NCBI GenBank assembly: GCA_028285025.1
Contig: JANQQH010000255.1
Location: 1-7,148, forward strand
Origin: Hyphomicrobiaceae bacterium
GTDB lineage: Bacteria > Pseudomonadota > Alphaproteobacteria > Rhizobiales > HXMU1428-3
Reading direction: 5' to 3'
DNA: 7,148 nt
In this document: piece by piece, positions 1 through 5,824 of the stretch
How positions within the stretch are numbered: the stretch's first letter is position 1
Layout: each line of letters starts with the position of its first letter
Translations under genes and position numbers: made by a program
Notes under the pieces: model-generated
The model's input: the letters and a program-made list of their open reading frames with translations, nothing else
What the model was told of the DNA's origin: nothing
The model's database searches: none

Positions 1-636
1 ATCAATTGCCTGTTTAACCAATAAAATGGCGGCGCTCATGGCTGTTTCTATATCTAAATTTGTCGTATCTAGCAAGTGTGCATCTTCAGATTGTACCAAA
101 GGGGCTGAATTTCGTGAGACATCACGCGCATCGCGCCGTTTTATTTCTGCCTCTATCTCATCCAAAGTGACCTGTTTGCCATTGGCGACAAGCTCTTTAA
201 ACCGGCGTTTGGCCCGCTCTTTTACAGTTGCGGTGACAAATAGCTTTACATCTGCTTGCGGGCATACAACCGTGCCAATATCGCGTCCATCCAGCACCGC
301 GCCTGGCGTTATTTGAGCAAACTCTCGCTGAAAGCTAAGTAAAGCCTGGCGCACACTGTTCAGGCTGGCAATTTTGGAGGCCGCCTCTCCCACGCCAGGG
401 TCTCGCAAGCGCGGGTTTTCAAGCACTGATTGGTCTAGCTTTGAGGCAAGCGCGGCAACGCTTTGTTCATCTGATAATACAAGTCCTTTATCCAGGGCCA
501 AAAGGGCGATCCCGCGGTAAAGCGAACCTGTGTCAAGATATGCCAGGCCAAAATGATCTGCTAAGCGCCGAGATAGTGTCCCCTTACCAGAGGCTGCTGG
601 CCCATCAACGGCAATGACTAAAACGGATTGATCCAT
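1..636 (-). CDS. cmk: Cytidylate kinase (CMP/dCMP kinase), 3' end cut by window edge
   Basis: Phosphorylates CMP and dCMP to the diphosphates with ATP in the cytoplasm, a step of pyrimidine salvage and nucleotide supply. The 212 codons translated from the minus strand have no stop. They show the P-loop DGPAASGKGT at residues 11-20, the nucleotide-monophosphate motif LDTGSLYR at 34-41, DGRDIGTVV at 116-124 and the lid-type arginine motif RRDARDVSR at 167-175, all typical of the bacterial CMP kinase family. The usual length is about 210-230 residues, so only a few C-terminal residues are missing. The ATG at 636 follows the aroA stop by 14 bp. The only upstream SD-like sequences are GTGAG six bases before the start and AGGA overlapping the aroA stop, so translation may be coupled to aroA. 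In proteobacteria rpsA commonly follows cmk; it would lie beyond the left edge and is not visible here. Identification is very secure. Confidence 0.96.
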   Translation of the reverse strand, partial: MDQSVLVIAVDGPAASGKGTLSRRLADHFGLAYLDTGSLYRGIALLALDKGLVLSDEQSVAALASKLDQSVLENPRLRDPGVGEAASKIASLNSVRQALLSFQREFAQITPGAVLDGRDIGTVVCPQADVKLFVTATVKERAKRRFKELVANGKQVTLDEIEAEIKRRDARDVSRNSAPLVQSEDAHLLDTTNLDIETAMSAAILLVKQAID

Positions 637-650
637 AAATATCTCACGTC

Positions 651-1964
651 CTATTTAAAACGGCAGCCAAGCTTTTCCATAAGCGGAATAAAATTAGGAA
701 AGCTGGTGGCAATCATTGTTGTGTCATCGATGACCATTGGTTGTTTGGCCCCAAGGCTTAATACCAAAAAGCTCATGGCGATCCGGTGGTCCATATGGGT
801 TTTCACAAAGCCGCCCCCTTCAACCTGGCCGGTTCCTTGAACAATTAAATCATCGCCTTCACTATCACAGCTAATAGAGGCTGCTTGTAAACCATCTTGC
901 GTTGCGCTGAGCCGGTCACTTTCTTTCACGCGCAATTCGCCTAAATCACACATGCGGGTTTGGCCGGTTGCAAACCCTGCAAGGCAGGCCAGCATGGGAT
1001 ATTCGTCAATCATAGATGGGGCACGCTCAGCTGGTACGGTGACCCCTTTTAGCTGGCTGGTGCGCACCCTAATATCGCCAATGGGTTCACCATTTTCCTC
1101 TCGCTCATTGATAAAGGTGATGTTTGCACCCATCTCAGCCAAGGTTTGGTAAAAACCGGTGCGTGTTGGGTTTAGCAATACCCCTTCAATGGTGATGTCA
1201 CTGTCAGGGCATATCAAGGCCGCCCCGGTTAAAAAGGCAGCTGAGCTGGGATCGCTCGGCACAATCACAGGTGCCCCTTTTAGTTCCGCGTCACCCTCAA
1301 TGGCAATCAGGCGCTTATCTGCTTCAAGTGTCACTGTTAGCTTGGCGCCAAAATAGCTTAGCATCCGCTCGGTATGATCGCGTGTGGCTTCTTTTTCAAT
1401 CACTTGGGTGATGCCGGGGGCAAACAAGCCGGCGATTAAAACAGCGGATTTGACCTGAGCTGAGGGCACGGGCAATTCATAAGTCATTGGCAGGGTGCGT
1501 GAGGGGCCGATTAACGTGAGGGGCAAATGATCATACTCTTCATGCCAATCCAGTCCCATTTGTGAAAGGGGGTCTAAAACACGCCTCATTGGGCGCGATG
1601 ATAAGCTTTCATCGCCAACAAATTTTGCCTCAAAAGAATGGCCGGCAATCACTCCCATCATTAAACGGGCCGCAGTGCCAGAATTGCCAAAATCAAGCGG
1701 GCCTGAAGGGGCTTGTAAACCGCCTACGCCAAGGCCGCGCACGCGCCAGTGCCCTTCACCGAGCTGTTCAACATCAGCACCCATCTGGCTTACCGCTTTG
1801 GCTGTTGCCAAGACATCATCAGCTTCTAACAATCCTGTGATTTCAGTTTCACCTATGCTTAGTGCCCCAAAAATAAGGGCGCGGTGAGAAATAGATTTAT
1901 CACCCGGTACGCGTACAGAACCAGATAAGCCAGAAGATAAAAGCCCAGAAAGTGCTTGTGCCAT
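651..1964 (-). CDS. aroA: 3-phosphoshikimate 1-carboxyvinyltransferase (EPSP synthase), class II type
   Basis: Joins shikimate-3-phosphate and phosphoenolpyruvate to make EPSP, the sixth step of the shikimate pathway to aromatic amino acids, in the cytoplasm. From the ATG at 1964 the product is 437 residues, normal for the family. Visible motifs are GDKSISHR (21-28), FGNSGTAAR (92-100), SAQVK (168-172), RDHTE (195-199), NPTR (265-268), SMIDEYP with the catalytic-type Asp (317-323), LRVKESDR (344-351) and DHRIAMS (392-398). The GDKS, SAQVK, RDHTE and NPTR set matches the signature I recall for class II (Agrobacterium CP4-like) enzymes. Residue 96, at the PEP-site position where CP4 carries alanine, is glycine here. 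An in-frame ATG at 2003 would add 13 residues (MAFHKLFLDPKSI), but it has no SD and lies at the expected transcription start of the candidate promoter, so I prefer 1964. First gene of an operon with cmk. Confidence 0.95.
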   Translation of the reverse strand: MAQALSGLLSSGLSGSVRVPGDKSISHRALIFGALSIGETEITGLLEADDVLATAKAVSQMGADVEQLGEGHWRVRGLGVGGLQAPSGPLDFGNSGTAARLMMGVIAGHSFEAKFVGDESLSSRPMRRVLDPLSQMGLDWHEEYDHLPLTLIGPSRTLPMTYELPVPSAQVKSAVLIAGLFAPGITQVIEKEATRDHTERMLSYFGAKLTVTLEADKRLIAIEGDAELKGAPVIVPSDPSSAAFLTGAALICPDSDITIEGVLLNPTRTGFYQTLAEMGANITFINEREENGEPIGDIRVRTSQLKGVTVPAERAPSMIDEYPMLACLAGFATGQTRMCDLGELRVKESDRLSATQDGLQAASISCDSEGDDLIVQGTGQVEGGGFVKTHMDHRIAMSFLVLSLGAKQPMVIDDTTMIATSFPNFIPLMEKLGCRFK

Positions 1965-2004
1965 AATCGATTTAGGATCCAAAAATAATTTATGAAACGC
2001 CATG

Positions 2005-2033
2005 GATATACGTTGCCAATGGCGCTGCGTCTA
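2005..2033 (-). promoter_or_regulatory. Candidate sigma-70 promoter of aroA-cmk
   Basis: Read on the minus strand, a -35 element TAGACG (2028-2033, four of six matches to TTGACA) and a -10 element TATATC (2005-2010, four of six matches to TATAAT) are separated by exactly 17 bases. Transcription would begin near 1997-2000, giving a leader of about 35 nt to the ATG at 1964 and leaving no room for translation from the ATG at 2003. The assignment rests on pattern and position only. Confidence 0.4.
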
Positions 2034-2035
2034 GT

Positions 2036-2060
2036 TGTGATTGGTACTTTTAAGATCACA
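2036..2060. promoter_or_regulatory. Inverted repeat, possible operator in divergent region
   Basis: TGTGAT (2036-2041) and ATCACA (2055-2060) are perfect reverse complements separated by 13 bases. They lie immediately upstream of the candidate aroA -35 element and between two divergent genes, a natural place for a regulator site. The half-sites resemble those of the CRP/FNR family, but the spacing is much too wide for a standard site of that family. A 6-bp repeat can also arise by chance. Confidence 0.2.
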
Positions 2061-2142
2061 CAGGCAAAAAACATCTGGCAAAACTTTAAAAATTTTAACA
2101 AATAGCTCAAAAACAGCTTTGACAGAGCGCCAACAATCGTGC

Positions 2143-2151
2143 AAAGGAGGT
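2143..2151 (+). promoter_or_regulatory. Perfect Shine-Dalgarno sequence without a usable start codon
   Basis: AAAGGAGGT is fully complementary to the 3' end of 16S rRNA, but no ATG, GTG or TTG lies at the usual 5-10 base spacing. Seven bases after AGGAGG comes ATT followed directly by TAA (2158-2163). The start of the FYDLN-acid gene at 2187 has its own weaker SD (GAGGG, 2177-2181) and is 35 bases away. A GTG at 2139 precedes the SD and would only add MQRRWFHLKELVLRAD in frame. The site may be a ribosome standby or regulatory site, or simply chance. Confidence 0.4.
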
Positions 2152-2186
2152 GGTTTCATTTAAAAGAATTAGTTTTGAGGGCTGAT

Positions 2187-2558
2187 ATGGCTGATATGGC
2201 TGAAAAAGCAAAACGTGGCACCAAACGGGTGTGTAGCGGTTGTGGTGCGAAATTCTATGATCTTAATCGCGACCCGGCAATTTGTCCTATGTGTGAAACG
2301 GTCTTTGAAATCAAAAAACCTGAACCTAAGCCTAAGAAGGAAGAAGTTCGGGAAGAAAAACCTGAAACCAAGCCTGAAACGGAAGATGAAGCTGCAATCT
2401 TGGAGACGGAAGATGATCTTATCGATATTGATGATGATGATGAGACCATTACATCTACTGAAGATGATGATACTTTCTTGGAAGTTGAAGACGAATCTGA
2501 AAATGCTGTGACCAGCATCATACCAACGGGCGGTGTTTCCAAGGATGAAGAGGGCTAA
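2187..2558 (+). CDS. FYDLN-acid (TIGR02300) zinc-ribbon protein with acidic tail
   Basis: A 123-residue cytoplasmic protein of a family of unknown function (FYDLN_acid, TIGR02300). The N-terminal third is a small zinc ribbon: Cys16-x2-Cys19 and Cys33-x2-Cys36 flank the family-naming motif FYDLN at 23-27 and RDP at 28-30. A Lys/Pro/Glu-rich linker follows (about 42-62), then an intensely acidic stretch with an Asp4 run at 82-85 and the element DDDTFLEVEDE (93-103), which resembles the family's usual C-terminal pattern; the tail ends in SIIPTGGVSKDEEG. The ATG at 2187 is chosen because GAGGG sits five bases upstream; a second in-frame ATG at 2196 lies in a repeated GCTGATATG unit and has poorer SD spacing. 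The gene is divergent from aroA, an arrangement I know from other alphaproteobacteria. A nucleic-acid or transcription-related role has been guessed from the zinc ribbon, but nothing here shows it. Confidence 0.93.
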   Translation: MADMAEKAKRGTKRVCSGCGAKFYDLNRDPAICPMCETVFEIKKPEPKPKKEEVREEKPETKPETEDEAAILETEDDLIDIDDDDETITSTEDDDTFLEVEDESENAVTSIIPTGGVSKDEEG

Positions 2559-2596
2559 ACCTTCTTTTTGTAAAGATTGTGTTTATGAAAATTGCA

Positions 2597-2632
2597 TTTA
2601 GGGGCTTGCTTTTTTTGTCTCAAGCTCCTAAA
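2597..2632. repeat. 12-bp inverted repeat with a T7 run in its loop
   Basis: TTTAGGGGCTTG (2597-2608) pairs with CAAGCTCCTAAA (2621-2632) over twelve positions, eleven Watson-Crick and one G-T wobble. The 12-base loop contains seven consecutive T (2610-2616). It lies 39 bases after the FYDLN-acid stop, where a terminator is expected, but the T run is in the loop and not after the stem, so it is not a standard intrinsic terminator. It may still form the 3' end structure of that mRNA. Confidence 0.35.
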
Positions 2633-2670
2633 AGCGCCCAATCTAATCGTCAATTTTAGAATAAATGGAC

Positions 2671-2699
2671 ATGACAAAACCCAATTTGCGGATTATTTT
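2671..2699 (+). promoter_or_regulatory. Candidate promoter of the tRNA-Ala gene
   Basis: ATGACA (2671-2676, five of six matches to TTGACA) and TATTTT (2694-2699, four of six to TATAAT) are spaced by 17 bases. Transcription would start near 2706, about 20 nt before the mature tRNA 5' end, a plausible length for a leader removed by RNase P. It is the best match I see upstream of the tRNA. Confidence 0.4.
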
Positions 2700-2725
2700 A
2701 AATTTAAAGTGATCTGAAATTATTA

Positions 2726-2801
<76 letters not shown>

Positions 2802-2882
2802 ATATTTTTCATTTTATGCCCGATCACGTTGCCTGCCGTAAACTTCATTAGAATGTATTCATACTGATATTAAGGCTAGAGC

Positions 2883-2911
2883 TTTTCACTTAAAAGTGGA
2901 GGCAAATTTTT
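2883..2911 (+). terminator. Weak terminator-like hairpin downstream of the tRNA
   Basis: TTTTCACT (2883-2890) can pair with AGTGGAGG (2895-2902) through a four-base loop, eight pairs of which three are G-T. A run of five T follows at 2907-2911. It lies about 80 bases after the tRNA. The stem is weak and the T run is displaced by four bases, so this is only a possible terminator. Confidence 0.22.
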
Positions 2912-2934
2912 GTTAAAAAGCTTTAGGTCGGTTT

Positions 2935-3138
2935 TTATTTAAGCCAGGAAATGTAGCCTGCGTTTTTTGGTGCCTCGTGTTTCTGCATCCAAGAGACTGT
3001 ATATCGGGGATCGTTCTCAACGCGGCTGGCGTGGGTTACAGTTCGCGGCACATAATTACTTAAATCTTCAGTTGAAATTATGTGTAATAATGCAATCAAA
3101 AAAGAGAGCGTTTTTTTGGAAATAGGGAACGGGTACAT
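2935..3138 (-). pseudogene. Possible remnant or small hypothetical reading frame
   Basis: A minus-strand frame runs from an ATG at 3138 (or TTG at 3156) to a TAA at 2935-2937. The last 37 or so residues fall exactly in the GC-rich block and have the composition of a real protein, including RTVTHASRVENDP and the ending YISWLK. The upstream half is AT-rich and has no convincing ribosome binding site at either start. This mixture suggests the 3' end of a former gene whose 5' part has been lost or replaced, not an intact gene. I do not recognise the family. The plus-strand frames over the same block are also open for about 40-60 codons, so even the strand is uncertain. Confidence 0.2.
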
Positions 3139-3153
3139 AAAGGATGGTTTTTC

Positions 3154-3184
3154 CAAAACTGGTTGCCAGTTTTGCTTTAAACTG
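3154..3184 (+). promoter_or_regulatory. Hairpin cluster with two mutually exclusive stems
   Basis: CAAAACTGG (3154-3162) and CCAGTTTTG (3166-3174) form a perfect 9-bp stem with a TTG loop. The middle segment CAGTTT (3167-3172) can instead pair with AAACTG (3179-3184) through a six-base loop. The two stems share the middle arm and cannot form together. The cluster ends 53 bases before the ATG of the small secreted-protein gene, so it could be structure in its leader RNA. Alternatively the first stem is a terminator for something upstream, although no clean T run follows. Confidence 0.4.
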
Positions 3185-3237
3185 CCAATTGTTTACTCAT
3201 AGAAAAAATCCTGATAAGGAAACAATAGGAAGTGAGA

Positions 3238-3594
3238 ATGAAAAACGCATATTTTTCTTTAATAGCCCTTACACTCACTTTAGCTCTATCAGGGATAAAG
3301 ACAGCAAATGCTAACCCTGATATTAAAGATGGAGCGATCAAAGTTTTGATTAACTTTAAAACAAATTGTAACTTACAAAGTCTAACCCGTGAAGTCACAA
3401 AAAATAACGGCCTCAAATTTAATGTTAAATGCTCAGATAAAACATTTTACCCTGATGGGCTGATTGTGCTTTGCCCTATTCGCGATGTTGATACGAGTTG
3501 CCAGATTATGACAAAGCCCAAAAGCTTTAAGCTTCTAAATCTCATCTACGGCCCTATGAGTAAAAGGGTTCATGATTCTGACGAACAGAAATAG
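3238..3594 (+). CDS. Small predicted secreted protein with four cysteines, unknown family
   Basis: I do not recognise this 118-residue protein. It begins with a clear Sec-type signal peptide: Lys2, a hydrophobic core at about 5-20 and the probable cleavage site ANA|NP after residue 25, so the mature chain is about 93 residues and should be periplasmic or secreted. The mature part has exactly four cysteines, at 44, 65, 79 and 88, enough for two disulfides, and a charged C-terminus ending HDSDEQK. No membrane anchor or lipobox is visible. The ATG at 3238 is preferred over the in-frame GTG at 3232 because AGGA (3227-3230) lies seven bases before it. Neighbours give no functional hint: it stands alone between AT-rich spacers and has its own leader with hairpins. 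It is likely a lineage-specific gene. The signal peptide and SD make it a believable gene, but not a certain one. Confidence 0.7.
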   Translation: MKNAYFSLIALTLTLALSGIKTANANPDIKDGAIKVLINFKTNCNLQSLTREVTKNNGLKFNVKCSDKTFYPDGLIVLCPIRDVDTSCQIMTKPKSFKLLNLIYGPMSKRVHDSDEQK

Positions 3595-3728
3595 TATAGG
3601 TCTTGTCCTGGCCCTATTCCAAGTTCGAATTATATATGTGGATTCAGCTCTTAAAGTTTAAATAAAGGTTCATCAATCAAAAAAGCACATCTTAAAAATC
3701 AAAAAATAAGCATTTTAAAGCCAAATCA

Positions 3729-3746
3729 GACTATATAGACTATATA
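3729..3746. repeat. Tandem 9-bp repeat GACTATATA, two copies
   Basis: GACTATATA occurs twice without a gap, 32 bases before the antiporter start. Each copy contains a TATA core, and TATACT (3743-3748) at its right end matches five of six bases of a -10 element, but no fitting -35 element lies upstream. It may be the -10 part of the antiporter promoter. The rest of the 3595-3778 spacer is AT-rich with several short A runs and no gene. Confidence 0.5.
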
Positions 3747-3765
3747 CTTATCCAAAAAGACAGAT

Positions 3766-3771
3766 GAGGGG
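3766..3771 (+). promoter_or_regulatory. Ribosome binding site that fixes a GTG start
   Basis: GAGGGG is followed after seven bases by the GTG at 3779. The first in-frame ATG, at 3800, lacks any such sequence at proper spacing, so GTG is the likely start of the antiporter. Confidence 0.75.
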
Positions 3772-3778
3772 ATAAGCA

Positions 3779-5533
3779 GTGGCAAGCCCACAAGAAACTA
3801 TGCTGGTTAAAGATGCTTTGGTGTTTTTATTTGCCGCAGGCATTATTGTTCCGGTGTTTAGAAAATTGCACTTGCCGCTTGTGGTTGGCTTTGTCATTGC
3901 TGGCATCGGGCTTGGTCCTTTTGGCTTGGCTTCTTTTATTCAAGAAGTTCCTTTTTTAGCCTACATCACCATCTCAGATCAAAAGGCGGCCCACACATTT
4001 GCTGAACTGGGTGTGTTGTTCTTGCTGTTTAAATTAGGGCTGGATTTTTCATTTGAAAAATTATGGCAATTACGTCATTTGGTTTTTGGCGCTGGGGCGC
4101 TACAAACCAGTTTAAGCGCTCTGATTATTGGCCTGCTTGCTTATTGGTTTGGCTTTACTGCGCTGGCTGCCATTATTGTGGGGCTGGCGCTTGCTTTGTC
4201 TTCAACGGCCATTGTCTCTCAATTGTTGATTGATCAACGCAAATTAACTCAGCCTTTGGGGCGCGCTTCCATTGCTGTGTTGTTGTTTCAAGATTTATTG
4301 GTTGCCCCCATCCTTATCTTTATCGGGTTTGCTAGCACCAATGATGATGGCAGCCTTACCACAATCATCATCCGCGCCCTTTTGGAAGGGGCTGGTGCGC
4401 TGATGATCATTTATTTGCTTGCCAGATATTGTTTGCGCCCGGTTTATCATTTGGCGCTTGAAACAGGAGGGCGAGATTTGCTCATGGCGCTGACCTTGTT
4501 CACTGTGATTGGCGCGGCTGGCCTAACCGCAAGCGCTGGCCTTTCGCTTGGCTTGGGGGCTTTTTTGGCTGGTCTTTTGGTTGGTGAAACTGAATTTAAG
4601 CACCAAATCGACGTCGATCTGGATCCGTTTAAAGGCTTGTTGTTGGGGCTATTTTTCATGACGGTGGGCATGGGGATCAACTTGCAGATTATTGTTGAGA
4701 ACGGGCTGTTTATCTGCGGGGCATTATTGGCGCTTCTGGTTTTCAAAGCTTTGATTGCGTTTCTAGCCATTGATTTGATGGCGCAAAAAAGCCGGGAAAC
4801 GGCAATTGAAGCGGCCAGTTTGCTGGCCCCGGCAGGTGAGTTTGCTTTTGTGATATTAGCCGCTGCCACTTTGGGCGGTGTTCTTACCCCAGAGCAAGCG
4901 ATGCCGATTGCTGCCATTGCTGGGTTGTCTATGTTGCTTACCCCGCTCACCGCTTATTTGGGCCGCTTGGCTGCGACCCGTTTGTGCCCGAAAGCGCCCA
5001 GCTCTTATGCGTTGACAGACTATGCAGATTTGGAAGGTCATGTGATTATTGCCGGCTTTGGTCGGGTTGGTCATGCTGTGGCGCGCATTTTGAAAACGGA
5101 ACAAGCTGATTTTGTTGCGCTTGATAACAGCGCTGCACTCGTCTCGTCCAGGCGCAAGCAACATACCAAGGTTTATTATGGTGATGCCTCGCGCCCGGAA
5201 ATATTATCGCGTGCTGGGGCCAATGGGGCGGCTCTTTTTGTTGTGACAGTAGATGACAAAGATAGCGCCAGTGCCATGGTGAAAGCCTTTCGGACCCTTT
5301 CTACAACAATCCCTGTGCTTGCTAGAGCGCGCGATGCGGAACATGCCAATGAATTGTTAGAGGCAGGGGCTGATTTTGTTATCCCTGATGCGGTTGAAGC
5401 TGGTCTGCAATTGGCAGGGCGGGCGCTTGAACAATTTGGGTTTGATCGAAAGTCTGTGCTTAGCCGGTTAGATCTTGAGCGTGAGGCCGAATATGAGCGC
5501 GGGACGAAAGCGGGGATGAAGCTGGTGGAATAG
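3779..5533 (+). CDS. CPA2 family monovalent cation/proton antiporter, Kef-like, with TrkA-N domain
   Basis: An inner-membrane transporter of 584 residues, expected to exchange K+ or Na+ for protons. Residues about 8-400 form a hydrophobic Na+/H+ exchanger domain with some 11-13 membrane segments. It has the family motifs LSSTAIVSQLL, the FQD triad at 170-172 (site of the ion-coupling Asp in this family), GAFLAG at 260-265, FFMTVGMGIN and GEFAFV at 353-358. A cytoplasmic TrkA-N (RCK) domain starts at about 419 with the nucleotide-binding GFGRVG (426-431) and the acidic residue Asp449 that usually binds the ribose of NAD(H). The length is close to KefB, KefC and YbaL (about 560-620). No KefF- or KefG-like ancillary gene is adjacent, so glutathione-gated KefC function cannot be assumed and no symbol is given. 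It appears monocistronic: AT-rich spacer before, promoterless-looking weak stem AAGGT/ACCTT plus TTTT after. Family assignment is secure, ion specificity unknown. Confidence 0.95.
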   Translation: MASPQETMLVKDALVFLFAAGIIVPVFRKLHLPLVVGFVIAGIGLGPFGLASFIQEVPFLAYITISDQKAAHTFAELGVLFLLFKLGLDFSFEKLWQLRHLVFGAGALQTSLSALIIGLLAYWFGFTALAAIIVGLALALSSTAIVSQLLIDQRKLTQPLGRASIAVLLFQDLLVAPILIFIGFASTNDDGSLTTIIIRALLEGAGALMIIYLLARYCLRPVYHLALETGGRDLLMALTLFTVIGAAGLTASAGLSLGLGAFLAGLLVGETEFKHQIDVDLDPFKGLLLGLFFMTVGMGINLQIIVENGLFICGALLALLVFKALIAFLAIDLMAQKSRETAIEAASLLAPAGEFAFVILAAATLGGVLTPEQAMPIAAIAGLSMLLTPLTAYLGRLAATRLCPKAPSSYALTDYADLEGHVIIAGFGRVGHAVARILKTEQADFVALDNSAALVSSRRKQHTKVYYGDASRPEILSRAGANGAALFVVTVDDKDSASAMVKAFRTLSTTIPVLARARDAEHANELLEAGADFVIPDAVEAGLQLAGRALEQFGFDRKSVLSRLDLEREAEYERGTKAGMKLVE

Positions 5534-5824
5534 GTCCTGAGCCTAAGGTGCCTTGAAACCTTCTTTTGTACTTAGCCCCTATAAATGGAAGGTTGCTACT
5601 GCTTATCCTTTTGCGTTAGGCATCTTTTGTTTTATCCGGTCAACTGAGTATTTTAGTGAATTTTACTTCACTTTGTTTTGTTATCAGGAATATAATAGCC
5701 TATTAGAGGGAAGACCATTTTAAGTTCAATAAACGACCAATATTTATATCAAATTGTCAATCAAGAGATGATTAGACTATTTTTTCTCTTGGTTTAGGTG
5801 AGTGAAATTAAGGTAACTGGTGTT
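5534..5824. other. Intergenic region between antiporter and oxidoreductase
   Basis: No gene is visible here. A weak stem AAGGT (5545-5549) / ACCTT (5558-5562) followed by CTTTT could end the antiporter transcript, but five pairs make poor evidence. The remainder is AT-rich and contains the candidate promoter listed separately. The oxidoreductase frame opens after a TAG at 5795-5797. Confidence 0.5.
5667..5696 (+). promoter_or_regulatory. Candidate promoter of the GMC oxidoreductase
   Basis: A perfect TATAAT at 5691-5696 has TTCACT (5667-5672, four of six matches to TTGACA) 18 bases upstream. Transcription would begin near 5703, giving a leader of roughly 95-120 nt depending on the start codon. 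The exact -10 match in an otherwise empty spacer is the main support. Confidence 0.35.

Larger units (their letters stand above)
2802..3237. other. Mostly AT-rich interval after the tRNA, no secure gene
   Basis: No firm coding region is present between the tRNA and the secreted-protein gene. By hand count GC is about 35% at 2801-2900, about 54% at 2941-3050 and about 30% at 3051-3150, so a short GC-rich block stands out. The interval holds a weak terminator-like hairpin, the possible gene remnant in the GC-rich block, and a strong hairpin cluster near its right end, each listed separately. Confidence 0.5.

Noticed and set aside
26..316. Plus-strand open frame of 96 codons
   Set aside because: Antisense to cmk, whose minus-strand product has clear family motifs; no ribosome binding site or recognisable protein.
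1965..2003. ATG at 2003 as the aroA start
   Set aside because: No SD precedes it, the extra residues are not family-like, and it coincides with the expected transcription start of the best promoter.
2119..2124. Perfect -35 hexamer TTGACA upstream of the FYDLN-acid gene
   Set aside because: No acceptable -10 element occurs at 16-18 bases; CAAAGG is at 17. Kept out of the annotation as a promoter.
2139..2186. GTG at 2139 as an upstream start of the FYDLN-acid gene
   Set aside because: The added 16 residues are unlike the family N-terminus, and the perfect SD lies inside this extension instead of before the GTG.
2255..2542. Minus-strand frame coding a serine-rich protein
   Set aside because: It is the reverse complement of the Asp/Glu codon runs of the FYDLN-acid gene, which turn into Ser and Val codons; a shadow.
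3618..3632. AGTTCGAATT segment as a possible att copy of the tRNA T-arm
   Set aside because: Only the TTCGA core is shared with the tRNA; too short to be a duplicated attachment site.
3595..3778. Clustered ATCAAAAAA-type short repeats suggesting a repeat array
   Set aside because: Irregular spacing and simple A-rich composition; no constant repeat and spacer pattern as in CRISPR or iterons.
4447..5164. Two long minus-strand frames inside the antiporter gene
   Set aside because: They overlap the exchanger and TrkA-N domains on the opposite strand and have no family features; codon-bias shadows.
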